64,000 bases of DNA from Lentilitoribacter sp. Alg239-R112. GTDB lineage: Bacteria; Pseudomonadota; Alphaproteobacteria; Rhizobiales; Rhizobiaceae. The DNA lies in the NCBI RefSeq assembly GCF_900537175.1, contig NZ_LS999833.1, forward strand, positions 2,584,261 to 2,648,260. The letters run 5' to 3'. The position numbers and the translations under genes are program-made. Below are positions 36,912-45,602 of this stretch, piece after piece (position 1 is the first letter of the stretch; every line of letters starts with the position of its first letter). The notes beneath the pieces are model-generated. The model saw only the letters and a program-made list of their open reading frames with translations, did not search any database and had not been told where the DNA came from.

Positions 36912-37838
36912 ATGCAGAACAGCAAAAGCACTGAAGAAATTGCCTTTGGTATACGTCGCCGTGTATTTGAGCACTCCATACATAATAATGGCGGTTATCT
37001 TTCACAAGCGTGTTCGGCGGCAGAACAACTCGCTTGGCTCTACAATGAAGAACTTAATTTGGGTGAACCGACATTACCGATGATCCCAAAACCATTCGGC
37101 GGCGTACCGTCTGCTGAGAACACGGGCTATCATACTGGTGCTGGCTACAACGGACCATTTGAACCTGACTTGGATCGATTGTTCATAGCCCCTGCACATT
37201 ATGCACTTGTAGCTTATGCCACATTAATTGAAACAGGTCGCATGGCGCCTGAAGGCCTTGATATGTTTAATAAAGATGGCTCCTCCGTTGAAATGATCGG
37301 AGCTGAACATTCACCGGGCATGGAAGTGCATAATGGAACGCTCGGTATCGGCCTATCCACCGCAGCAGGTCTAGCCTGGGGTCGTAAGAAGCGTGGTGAG
37401 AAGGGGAAAGTATGGGTTTACATGTCCGACGGCGAGGTACAAGAAGGGCAAACATGGGAAGCCATTCAGGCTTGTGCGCATCATAAGATTGATAATGTCA
37501 AAGCCATCATGGACGTCAACCGTCAGCAATGCGATGGCGCCATGGGTTCGGTCATGGAAGTGGGAGATATTGGCCGAAAGATGGAAGAATTCGGCGCAAA
37601 AGTTGTTTGGGTCGATGCACATAATCTTGATGAAATCCGAGACGCTGCCAAAACACCACATCGTGGCAAACCTCTTATCATCTTGGCAAATTCAAGCCCC
37701 TTTAGAGGAATGCCAAGCCTTCAGCTCCGCTTCCCCAGATTACATTATGTACGCTTCAAATCAGAACAAGAGCGAGCTGAGATGAACAGAGATATAGCCA
37801 AATCATTGGGCATTGATCCAATCGATTACAAACATTAG
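36912..37838 (+). CDS. Transketolase-like N-terminal (ThDP-binding) subunit
   Basis: 308 residues matching the pyrophosphate half of transketolase: HSPGMEVHNGTLGIGLSTAA and the ThDP/metal motif MSDGEVQEGQTWEA ending in VDVN-type asparagine (IMDVNRQQCDG). Split transketolases encode this half separately. RBS AGAGGA precedes ATG 36912. The C-terminal tail LQLRFPRLHYVRFKSEQE is extended. It works with the next gene. Confidence 0.9.
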   Translation: MQNSKSTEEIAFGIRRRVFEHSIHNNGGYLSQACSAAEQLAWLYNEELNLGEPTLPMIPKPFGGVPSAENTGYHTGAGYNGPFEPDLDRLFIAPAHYALVAYATLIETGRMAPEGLDMFNKDGSSVEMIGAEHSPGMEVHNGTLGIGLSTAAGLAWGRKKRGEKGKVWVYMSDGEVQEGQTWEAIQACAHHKIDNVKAIMDVNRQQCDGAMGSVMEVGDIGRKMEEFGAKVVWVDAHNLDEIRDAAKTPHRGKPLIILANSSPFRGMPSLQLRFPRLHYVRFKSEQERAEMNRDIAKSLGIDPIDYKH

Positions 37839-37850
37839 GGGAGAAAGATT

Positions 37851-38855
37851 ATGGTAGAAATGGTTGCTCGCCCTTATGAAGGCGCGTTTGAAAAATATGC
37901 ATTGGCTAACCCAGACGTTTTGTGCCTCTCCGCAGACCTGACATCATCATGTGAGATTGATAAATTCCGCGACAAACACCCCGAACGGTTTCTCTCACTC
38001 GGGATGGCTGAACAAAACATGCTTAGCTTTGCTGGCGGGCTTGGACTAGCTGGTTATCGCCCGTTTATACACACTTTTGGCGTTTTTCTGTATCGCCGCC
38101 CTTATGATCAACTTATGGCATCCATTGCATATCCACGTCGCAAAGTGCGTCTAATGGGTTTCCTTCCTGGTATCACAACACCCGGTGGCATGACCCATCA
38201 AGCCATTGAGGATATCTCGGTCATGCGGTCCATTCCCAACATGACAATTTTGGAAACTGGAGATGCAACGGAAGTCGAGAGTATTTGCGAAGCCGCAGAT
38301 AGTATTGATGGCCCTGTCTATTGCAGAGTGTTACGTGGCAATGTCCCGCGTTTATTTGATACACCTATAGAAGTTGGCAAGATGCGCGAATTATCAATGG
38401 GTGATGATATCCTCATTGTTACATCCGGTATAACAACAGAGGAAGCGCTCCGCGCAAGATCTGCGTTGGAGAGTGCGGGAGTTTCAGTTAGACATCTACA
38501 CCTTAATACAATCAAACCATTTGACGACCAAGCCATGCTAGATCATATCCATTCAGTAAAAGGTGGCGTAATCACACTTGAGAACCACGTCACTGAAGGA
38601 GGCATAGGTTCGCTTATTGCAGAGATAATTGCAGATAATGGTGTGGGCAAAAAGCTTGTACGCCTTGGCCTTAAAGACACGTACGCTCACGGAGGATCAC
38701 GGCCTTACTTGATGAACTATTACGGTCTTGATGCCATTGCCCTCGTAAAAGGTGTCGAAAAACTAACAGGTGAACAACTAGGTATATCAGAGCAAGATTT
38801 GGCAACCACACGTATTGAGGCTGTCCATTCAACCGTTAAGGCGGAGGGTCTGTGA
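37851..38855 (+). CDS. Transketolase-like C-terminal (Pyr) subunit
   Basis: 334 residues matching the pyrimidine-binding half: SLGMAEQNMLSFAGGLGL carries the catalytic glutamate, and MTHQAIEDISVMRSIPNM the phosphate-region histidine, followed by the C-terminal transketolase domain. Together with the preceding subunit it would cleave a ketose between C2 and C3. Its stop overlaps the RuBisCO-like gene (TGATG), so the three proteins are made together. Confidence 0.9.
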   Translation: MVEMVARPYEGAFEKYALANPDVLCLSADLTSSCEIDKFRDKHPERFLSLGMAEQNMLSFAGGLGLAGYRPFIHTFGVFLYRRPYDQLMASIAYPRRKVRLMGFLPGITTPGGMTHQAIEDISVMRSIPNMTILETGDATEVESICEAADSIDGPVYCRVLRGNVPRLFDTPIEVGKMRELSMGDDILIVTSGITTEEALRARSALESAGVSVRHLHLNTIKPFDDQAMLDHIHSVKGGVITLENHVTEGGIGSLIAEIIADNGVGKKLVRLGLKDTYAHGGSRPYLMNYYGLDAIALVKGVEKLTGEQLGISEQDLATTRIEAVHSTVKAEGL

Positions 38856-39979
38856 TGCAGCGCTTTGAAATTACGTACCGCCTTTTTGCGGGTTCGGATG
38901 ATGATGCACTCGAATTTGCAAATGCTATTGCGTTGGAAAACACCGTTGAAATCCCGCGCGATGTGGTGCCCAAAGGATATATAGAAGATGTGGTTCTTGG
39001 TCGCGTTCAAAAAATTGAACCAGAAACTGTGCAAACATGGCAAGCCACAATTGGGTATCATATTGATGCAGCGGGTGAAGAACTGCCGCAATTGCTCAAT
39101 GTAATTTTCGGAAACGCCTCGATCTTAAAAGGCGTTAAAGTCATCAAGATGTCTTTTAATGATGACGTCAGGTCACTTTTCCCCGGTGCTCGGTTTGGGT
39201 CAGAAGGTGTCAGGAACCTAACTGGGAAGTCATCAGGCGGATTTATCTGCCCGGTCATTAAACCTCAAGGCTCAAGCATCGAAGAACTAGCTGAACTTTG
39301 TTATCAAACAGCCCTCGCTGGTGCGGATATTGTTAAAGAGGACCATGGCCTTTCTAATCAAACCAATGCTCCATTTAAAGAACGAGTTCCAAAGTGTGCA
39401 GAAGCAGTTGCCAAAGCAAATGCGATAAGAAAAGCAAATGGTGACGATAGCCAGGCAATCTATCTACCCAACATTGGCGGACATGGTGATCAAGTCGAAG
39501 AACTTGCCTTTTTTGCAAAGGCTCACGGAGCAACTGGTTTATTACTCATTCCCGGGTTGTTCGGTTTTGATGCCATGCAACGCCTCGCAAGAAATGAGAA
39601 TTTTGGACTACCAGTTATGGCACATCCTTCTTTCACAGGCCCCTATGTTTTATCAGAAAATACTGGTTACTCGCATGGATGTTTCTTTGGTGATCTTATG
39701 CGCCTTTCAGGCGCCGACATCAGCGTATTTCCAAACTATGGCGGGCGTTTTGGTTTCAGCAAAAACGAGTGTATGGAAATAGTAGATGCTTGTAATGCGG
39801 ACACTGGAATTGGCAACAAAATTCTACCAAGTCCCGGCGGTGGTATGAGCCTTGAACGACTACCGGAAATGCATGATATCTATGGAGATGATTGTGTTTA
39901 TCTTGTCGGAGGCTCGCTGTTACGCTTCCGAGATAAAATCAAAGTCGCAATCGAACAAATGAGAACAGCACTTGCATAA
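38855..39979 (+). CDS. RuBisCO-like protein (form IV)
   Basis: 374 residues from ATG 38855 (GGAGGG upstream). RuBisCO large-subunit fold: K136 in PVIKPQG (RuBisCO K175), K161 and D163 in DIVKEDHG (K201 and D203), with H164 in place of E204, and the phosphate-site YLVGGSLL. Loop 6 lacks the normal GKLEGE and reads NYGGRFGFS, so CO2 fixation is very unlikely. Size fits the RLP group that in Rhodospirillum rubrum isomerises 5-methylthioribulose-1-phosphate to 1-methylthioxylulose-5-phosphate, agreeing with MtnK/MtnA in the same locus. The apionate-pathway RLP decarboxylases are an alternative. Confidence 0.88.
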   Translation: MQRFEITYRLFAGSDDDALEFANAIALENTVEIPRDVVPKGYIEDVVLGRVQKIEPETVQTWQATIGYHIDAAGEELPQLLNVIFGNASILKGVKVIKMSFNDDVRSLFPGARFGSEGVRNLTGKSSGGFICPVIKPQGSSIEELAELCYQTALAGADIVKEDHGLSNQTNAPFKERVPKCAEAVAKANAIRKANGDDSQAIYLPNIGGHGDQVEELAFFAKAHGATGLLLIPGLFGFDAMQRLARNENFGLPVMAHPSFTGPYVLSENTGYSHGCFFGDLMRLSGADISVFPNYGGRFGFSKNECMEIVDACNADTGIGNKILPSPGGGMSLERLPEMHDIYGDDCVYLVGGSLLRFRDKIKVAIEQMRTALA

Positions 39980-40044
39980 GATTGGTTAGGCTCTTACATA
40001 ACCGCAGTCACATTGATTTTGTAAACTACGGGGACATATGTAAG

Positions 40045-41910
40045 ATGACGGACACTCAAACTAAAGAAACTTTTTCATTTCAAACAGAAGTTGGCCAACT
40101 TCTTGATATTGTTGCGGGCTCTCTTTATTCGAACCGAGAAATATTCTTACGTGAGTTGGTTTCCAATGCATCTGACGCATGTGACAAACTTCGCTATGAA
40201 GCACTTACAAATTCAGAACTATCTGGTGGCGATCAAGAATTCAAAATTATCATAGCTGCTGATACGAAAGCTAAAACACTCTCTGTTTCTGACAATGGAA
40301 TTGGTTTAAACCATGATGATCTTTTAGAGACATTGGGAACAATTGCGCGATCAGGGACAAGCAATTTTCTCAATTCGCTTAAAAACGATCAAAAAGCAGA
40401 CGTCGGTTTGATTGGCCAGTTTGGTGTCGGTTTCTACTCTGCATTTATGGTTGCAGATCGTGTCGATGTCATCACACGCAAAGCAGGTGAAGAGCAAGCT
40501 TGGCTTTGGTCATCTGATGGCAAGGGTGAATTTACAATTGAACCCTCCACTCGAGACACAAACGGAACCGACGTTATCTTGCAACTTAAAAAAGATGCAA
40601 AAGAGTTTCTCGAAGATGCACGTGTTCGCCACATCATCAAAACCTATTCCGACCATATAAGCTTCCCTGTCCTACTCGGCGATGATGCATTAAATGAAGC
40701 CTCAGCTATTTGGACACGCCCCGCCAAAGACATTACTGAAGAACAACATACAGAGTTTTATCGCCATACTGCTCATGCCTTCGACCAGCCATGGATGACT
40801 ATTCACAATCGCGTTGAAGGTCTTTTGAGCTACACAAACCTTTTATATATCCCATCATCTCCTCCGTTTGATCTTTATGAACCTGAACGCAAGTCTCATG
40901 TCAAACTATTCGTAAATCGTGTTTTCATCACCGATGATACCAAGGGTCTGTTGCCAACTTACTTGCGTTTTTTACGTGGTGTTGTCGATTCAGAAGATTT
41001 ATCGCTCAACGTTTCAAGAGAAATGCTTCAAACCGATCCTAAACTTGCAAAGCTAAAAACTGGCCTTACAAAACGTGTAATTGGTGAGTTGAAAAAGAAA
41101 GCTAATAAAGCAGCGGACGAATATGCTGTTTTTTGGAACAATTTCGGAGCTGTCCTCAAGGAGGGGCTGGTTGAAGACCCAAGCCTAAGAGAAAAATTGC
41201 TCGAAGTTTGCCGTTTTAAGTCAACAAAAGGCGATGAACTTATTAGCCTCTCTGATTATGTCGAGCGGGTCAAAGATGGTCAGGATGCGATATTCTATAT
41301 TGCTGGTGATGACGCAACCAAAATTGCGAACTCACCACATCTTGAGGGTTTTAAAGCCAAAGGGATTGAAGTTTTGCTTCTTTCGGACTCCGTCGATGAG
41401 TTCTGGCTGCAGCACGTCACCGAATTTGACGGTAAGGTGTTTAAATCTGTTACCCGCGGTGCGGCTGATTTAGATAAATTCGATGCCGATGATAACAAAA
41501 ATGACAAGGATGCAGAGGCGCAAACCCCTGGTGTTGAAAAACTAATTGAAACAATTAAATCCGAACTCGGTGAACTCGTCAAAGATGTACGTCCATCCAA
41601 ACGTTTAACCGATAGTCCTGTTTGTTTGATTGCAGATGAAGGTGACATGGATGTAAACTTGGAACGTTTATTAAAGCAGCATGGGCAGTTACAGCAAGGA
41701 TCACTTCGTGTGCTTGAACTTAATCCAAACCATGCAATCGTAAAAAAACTATCAGATCGAGCGGGCAAAGATGATGCTTCATCTGATGATTTATTGAAAG
41801 ATGCGGCTCATCTCCTGCTTGATCAAGCTCGAATTGCGGATGGTGAAGTTCCGGCAGATCCCGTTGAATTCGGACGTCGCCTTTCATCAATCATGTCGAA
41901 TGCGCTTTAG
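40045..41910 (+). CDS. htpG: Chaperone HtpG (Hsp90)
   Basis: 621 residues from ATG 40045, in frame with an earlier start at 39982 that is not conserved. GHKL ATPase motifs: LRELVSNASDACDKLRY, LSVSDNGIGL, GQFGVGFYSAFMVAD. Middle and C-terminal Hsp90 domains are complete. A housekeeping chaperone placed between two catabolic clusters; it is probably transcribed from its own promoter in 39980-40044. Confidence 0.97.
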   Translation: MTDTQTKETFSFQTEVGQLLDIVAGSLYSNREIFLRELVSNASDACDKLRYEALTNSELSGGDQEFKIIIAADTKAKTLSVSDNGIGLNHDDLLETLGTIARSGTSNFLNSLKNDQKADVGLIGQFGVGFYSAFMVADRVDVITRKAGEEQAWLWSSDGKGEFTIEPSTRDTNGTDVILQLKKDAKEFLEDARVRHIIKTYSDHISFPVLLGDDALNEASAIWTRPAKDITEEQHTEFYRHTAHAFDQPWMTIHNRVEGLLSYTNLLYIPSSPPFDLYEPERKSHVKLFVNRVFITDDTKGLLPTYLRFLRGVVDSEDLSLNVSREMLQTDPKLAKLKTGLTKRVIGELKKKANKAADEYAVFWNNFGAVLKEGLVEDPSLREKLLEVCRFKSTKGDELISLSDYVERVKDGQDAIFYIAGDDATKIANSPHLEGFKAKGIEVLLLSDSVDEFWLQHVTEFDGKVFKSVTRGAADLDKFDADDNKNDKDAEAQTPGVEKLIETIKSELGELVKDVRPSKRLTDSPVCLIADEGDMDVNLERLLKQHGQLQQGSLRVLELNPNHAIVKKLSDRAGKDDASSDDLLKDAAHLLLDQARIADGEVPADPVEFGRRLSSIMSNAL

Positions 41911-41923
41911 CAACTTTGCTAAA

Positions 41924-42868
41924 TTACGCATTATAAACAAGGCGAAACCCTAGGTGGGAAGTCGAAGTATCGGCTGAGGTGTTATTGCGTGCGGGGATGC
42001 GGTAGCGATAACAATAGCTACGGTGGCACAGAAATGAGCCACCTTTGCTGAGCTTAAATCCCACCTTACCGGCATGGGCGGCAATTGCCGCCTTTTTGAG
42101 CGATCGCACTTTAAACACTTCGGATGTAAATTCCCACACATTGCCGATCATATTGTAAAGGCCATAACCATTGGGTTCAAACGAACGACAGGGTGCTGTG
42201 CCAATATAACCGTCCAGACCTAAATCACGTTGGGGGAATTGCCCCTGCCAAATGTTGCAGGGCTGAAAATCAACATCATTAGGCTCATCCTCGCCCCATG
42301 GAAAATTCACATCGCCCAGACCGCCACGTGCTGCATGTTCCCATTCTAATTCGGTTGGTAATCGCCCACCTGCCCAAGCGGCAAAAGCCGTAGCATCATT
42401 CCACGAGATGTGAACTACAGGATGATCATCCTGCAATTGATCCAAAGTGTTTGGCCCATATATATTGCGCCAGCTTGCACCCGGGATCACACGCCACCAA
42501 GGTGCGTCGGCAACAGCGCGACTGGGTGGCGTTCCTTTTGGCAACAAGCCTTGAAAAACGAGGGAATCTCCCAATTTTTCAGCCTCAGTGATGTACCCCG
42601 TTTCCGCTACAAAAGCCCTAAATCGAGCATTCGTGACAGATGTTGCATCCATTCGAAAGGCTTTGATTTTTCTATGACGGAGAGGCCCCTCACCGTCGTT
42701 TTGAAAATATGGCCGATTGGTTCCTAGAAGAGTTATGCCGCCAGGAATATCAACAATATCATTCGCACAATTTGCTTCGCCTTGCTGCGCTTTTTTTAAA
42801 GTCGAATGCCTTACATCAGCACTCGTATTTGACCCACTCTGTCGGCTTGGTATGCAGCAGGATTTCAT
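41924..42868 (-). CDS. Formylglycine-generating enzyme (sulfatase-maturing, SUMF1 family)
   Basis: 314 residues. The FGE core runs from PGGITLLGTN through EWEHAARGGL and NMIGNVWEFTSEVF to GGSFLCHRSYCYRYR, where C281 and C286 match the two copper-binding active-site cysteines of aerobic FGE. It oxidises the cysteine in C-x-P-x-R of sulfatases to formylglycine with O2. It lies 72 bp downstream of a sulfatase gene that has that motif, its obvious client. The N-terminal 40 residues (Cys-rich MKSCCIPSRQSG) are variable. Confidence 0.94.
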   Translation of the reverse strand: MKSCCIPSRQSGSNTSADVRHSTLKKAQQGEANCANDIVDIPGGITLLGTNRPYFQNDGEGPLRHRKIKAFRMDATSVTNARFRAFVAETGYITEAEKLGDSLVFQGLLPKGTPPSRAVADAPWWRVIPGASWRNIYGPNTLDQLQDDHPVVHISWNDATAFAAWAGGRLPTELEWEHAARGGLGDVNFPWGEDEPNDVDFQPCNIWQGQFPQRDLGLDGYIGTAPCRSFEPNGYGLYNMIGNVWEFTSEVFKVRSLKKAAIAAHAGKVGFKLSKGGSFLCHRSYCYRYRIPARNNTSADTSTSHLGFRLVYNA

Positions 42869-42940
42869 GGATTAAATAAGCTCCGTAGCGAAAAAATTCT
42901 TATCTACATAATGACAACAAGAACAGTTTTGGTGCAACAC

Positions 42941-44503
42941 CTATTTCTTTGTATGCCTTGGGTACTGCGGAGGCGTGACCGCAACATAGGGAAAGCGTCC
43001 GCGTTGCTTTGTGGCTGTCGTGCTCGGGTCATTCCCGCCGCGCACATAAACCTTGGACGGATCATAATCCGGACCAAAATCCCATGATGGGAAACGTCCA
43101 TGCTTCATCGCATTCTGCACGAAAATGCGTTTACGTTGCGACGCTCTTATACGTTCATCCAACTCATCCTCATCCCAGCGCTGCATCATTTGAGCAAACA
43201 TTGCTTCCAGATCATCCTGATAAGCTGGATCATCTGCCAAATTGGTCAACTCATACGGATCTTTATCAAGATCAAATAGCATCTTTGGATCTGTACGACT
43301 ATGGACAAGTTTAAGATTACCCTTAATCATAATAAACGCTGGGGCATAGAGACCCTCGCCATTGAACTCGATGAAAACCTTATCCTCATCGCTGCCGCTT
43401 TCAGGTAAATTTAACAGGCTGCGACCATCATAAGGTGCTGCGTAGTCATCAAATTTCCCCTCGCTTGCGATATCTGTAAATGTCGGAAGTAAGTCAACCA
43501 ACGATGCAAGCGCTTCCTCCTTGTGCCCAGCTTTCATTTTCGGACCTTGTGCGATCATAGGTACTCGAATTGATGCCTCATAGGGATTGAATTTATACCA
43601 CATCCCCCGTTCGCCCAGCATCTCGCCATGATCTGATGTAATGAAAATATATGTGTTGTCCAACTCACCAATGCTTTTTAATGTTTCCATCAATCCACCA
43701 ATCAGCTCGTCTAAATGTGTGACCATGGCGAAGTAACCGCGGCGCGCATTATAAAGTTGCTCAGGCGTGATATCAAACTCATCCTGCCTGATTGTCATGT
43801 AATAGCGTTGTGACCAAGGGTCTCGATCCTCATATGGAATATGAGTCACTTTCGGTTCGGGTATATCCACCCCCTCATACATATCCCAATATTTTTTGCC
43901 TGCAACAAATGGGTTGTGTGGCTGGGTGAATGAAACATGCAACATGAAAGGTCGATCATCAGTCGAGCGAGCATGGTTATACATTTCTTGCTTGGCTGCG
44001 CTGAACACTTCCTCGTCGAAATCTATTTGTAAATTCCGTTCGCAATGCCCCGCTTCGACAACACTCAAAAGGCTCATCACGGATGGAGCATAAGGCTCAT
44101 CCGTTTGATTCCAATCTGCAGTCCATGCGAAATCAGAGGGGTATATATCTGTTGTTACGCGTTCCTCAAATCCATGCAATTGATCAGGGCCAACAAAATG
44201 CATTTTGCCCGCAAGCGTGGTTTTGTATCCTAAACTTCTCAGGTAATGGGCAAACGTTGGTTCGGATGGCAAAAACTCAGCGCCATTATCAAACACACCA
44301 ACATCGGACGGCAGTCGACCTGTCATCATTGACGCACGAGATGGTCCACACACCGGATTATTGCAATAGCTATTGGTAAAGGTCGTGCCGTTCTCGGCAA
44401 TCCGATCAATATTTGGGGTAATGGCGTATGGTTTGCCATAAGAGGACAGACAAAGTGCGGTCATTTGATCGGCTTGAATCACAAGAATATTGGGGCGAGA
44501 CAT
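42941..44503 (-). CDS. Choline-sulfatase-like (BetC-type) type I sulfatase
   Basis: 520 residues. Formylglycine motif C52-G-P-S-R (NPVCGPSRASMMTGR), metal ligands in ILVIQADQM and the later FITSDHGEMLGERGMWYK. The stretch GKMHFVGPDQLHGFEERV, TTDIYPSDF and the C-terminal RKRIFVQNAMKHGRFPSWD follow choline-sulfatase (BetC). BetC releases choline and sulfate from choline-O-sulfate in the cytoplasm; no signal peptide is seen here, agreeing. No betA/betB neighbours exist in the window, so a related small sulfate ester is possible. Confidence 0.88.
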   Translation of the reverse strand: MSRPNILVIQADQMTALCLSSYGKPYAITPNIDRIAENGTTFTNSYCNNPVCGPSRASMMTGRLPSDVGVFDNGAEFLPSEPTFAHYLRSLGYKTTLAGKMHFVGPDQLHGFEERVTTDIYPSDFAWTADWNQTDEPYAPSVMSLLSVVEAGHCERNLQIDFDEEVFSAAKQEMYNHARSTDDRPFMLHVSFTQPHNPFVAGKKYWDMYEGVDIPEPKVTHIPYEDRDPWSQRYYMTIRQDEFDITPEQLYNARRGYFAMVTHLDELIGGLMETLKSIGELDNTYIFITSDHGEMLGERGMWYKFNPYEASIRVPMIAQGPKMKAGHKEEALASLVDLLPTFTDIASEGKFDDYAAPYDGRSLLNLPESGSDEDKVFIEFNGEGLYAPAFIMIKGNLKLVHSRTDPKMLFDLDKDPYELTNLADDPAYQDDLEAMFAQMMQRWDEDELDERIRASQRKRIFVQNAMKHGRFPSWDFGPDYDPSKVYVRGGNDPSTTATKQRGRFPYVAVTPPQYPRHTKK

Positions 44504-44527
44504 GGTATATTCCTAATTTTGATAGAT

Positions 44528-44558
44528 TGCCTAGGTCATCAAGGGGACGGCCTAGGCA
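44528..44558 (-). terminator. Hairpin between TAXI binding-protein and sulfatase genes
   Basis: TGCCTAGG (44528-44535) pairs with CCTAGGCA (44551-44558) in the short gap after the TAXI gene stop (44575) in the direction of transcription. It is positioned like the hairpins after the other binding-protein genes. No T-run follows. Confidence 0.5.
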
Positions 44559-44574
44559 GATGGATGTGTGAAGC

Positions 44575-45549
44575 TTAACCGCCAGTTCTTGTGACGAACT
44601 CTTCAATGCCTGGCACATTAATTTCACGATAGTACTTCAACGCGCCCGGGTGTAGTGGCGACCCAAAACCATTTAGAACTGTATCAGCAGACATCTTCCC
44701 AAATGCAGGATGTACACCCGCTAAAGCATCAAGATTTTCAAACACTGCTTTCGTCATTTCGTAAACGCGCTCTTCTGACACGTCAGCTGAAATCACCAGA
44801 CCATTAGCCAGACCAAATGTCGGCGTATCACTAGCCACATCCTCATAAGTACCACCGGGGATGGATAGACGGAAATATGGCGGGTAGTCAGCACGTAACG
44901 CATCAAAGAAAGCATCTTCAACCGGGATCAATTTAAGATCGCGTTGCGCGTTCAGTTTGATCACCGGAGCAAGTGGAAAAGAACCATTCCAAAGCGCAGC
45001 ATCAATGTTCCCATCGCTTAGCATATCTACCATGTCACCAAGTCGTACACGAAAAGGTTCAAAATCATCGCCTGCAACTTTACCCATCAAAACATTGGCA
45101 TCAAGCATTGATACGCCGCCCGGCTGTCCCATACCGATACGTTTACCCTTAAGATCTTCAATCGCATTTACAGGACCGCCATCAAGGGTGATAATGTGCA
45201 TTGCAACAGGTGCAATCGACATCCATGACATGATTTTTCCAGCTTCCGAACCTTCGTAGTTTCCTGTCGCTGTATAAGCCTCATATGCGGATAGGGATGT
45301 TGCCATTGATGCTTCCAGCTCGCCGCCCTGCATCAGTGCAATGTTGGCAACATAGCCTTTTGTTTCCTCTGCTGTTGCCTGAACACCATCAACATTTTTG
45401 TTGATGACATCAGCAATACCAGCAGACCAGGTATAGGCCGTACATGTCACCGGACATGAGCCGATGGACAAAAAGTCATCTGCCTGAGCCAACGGCGGTG
45501 CGGCAAGCATTGCTGCCATAAAGATTGTGCTCTTGAGATTAAGTTTCAT
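44575..45549 (-). CDS. TRAP transporter TAXI-family substrate-binding protein
   Basis: 324 residues with a signal peptide (1-23, cleavage after AQA) and the TAXI pattern: FLSIGSCPVTCTAYTWSAGI, LKGKRIGMGQPGGVSMLDA, AALWNGSFPLAPVIKL. It captures the substrate for the fused permease encoded just upstream. Context with the sulfatase suggests choline-O-sulfate or another small sulfated compound (inference). RBS GGGAG precedes ATG 45549. Confidence 0.92.
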   Translation of the reverse strand: MKLNLKSTIFMAAMLAAPPLAQADDFLSIGSCPVTCTAYTWSAGIADVINKNVDGVQATAEETKGYVANIALMQGGELEASMATSLSAYEAYTATGNYEGSEAGKIMSWMSIAPVAMHIITLDGGPVNAIEDLKGKRIGMGQPGGVSMLDANVLMGKVAGDDFEPFRVRLGDMVDMLSDGNIDAALWNGSFPLAPVIKLNAQRDLKLIPVEDAFFDALRADYPPYFRLSIPGGTYEDVASDTPTFGLANGLVISADVSEERVYEMTKAVFENLDALAGVHPAFGKMSADTVLNGFGSPLHPGALKYYREINVPGIEEFVTRTGG

Positions 45550-45602
45550 TAGAAGTCTCCCTTTTTGGTTAAATTGACTGAGTTCAACCCAGTTTCGGTT
45601 TC

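Noticed and set aside
36912..38855. Frameshifted transketolase
   Set aside because: Both halves have their own RBS and start, are separated by 12 bp, and correspond to the normal N- and C-terminal subunits of two-gene transketolases.
38855..39979. A functional CO2-fixing RuBisCO
   Set aside because: Loop 6 lysine motif and the third metal-ligand glutamate are missing, there is no small subunit or phosphoribulokinase, and the size fits form IV.
41295..41768. A 157-codon minus-strand frame inside htpG
   Set aside because: Fully inside a well-supported gene, Ser-rich translation with no motif; a complement artefact.
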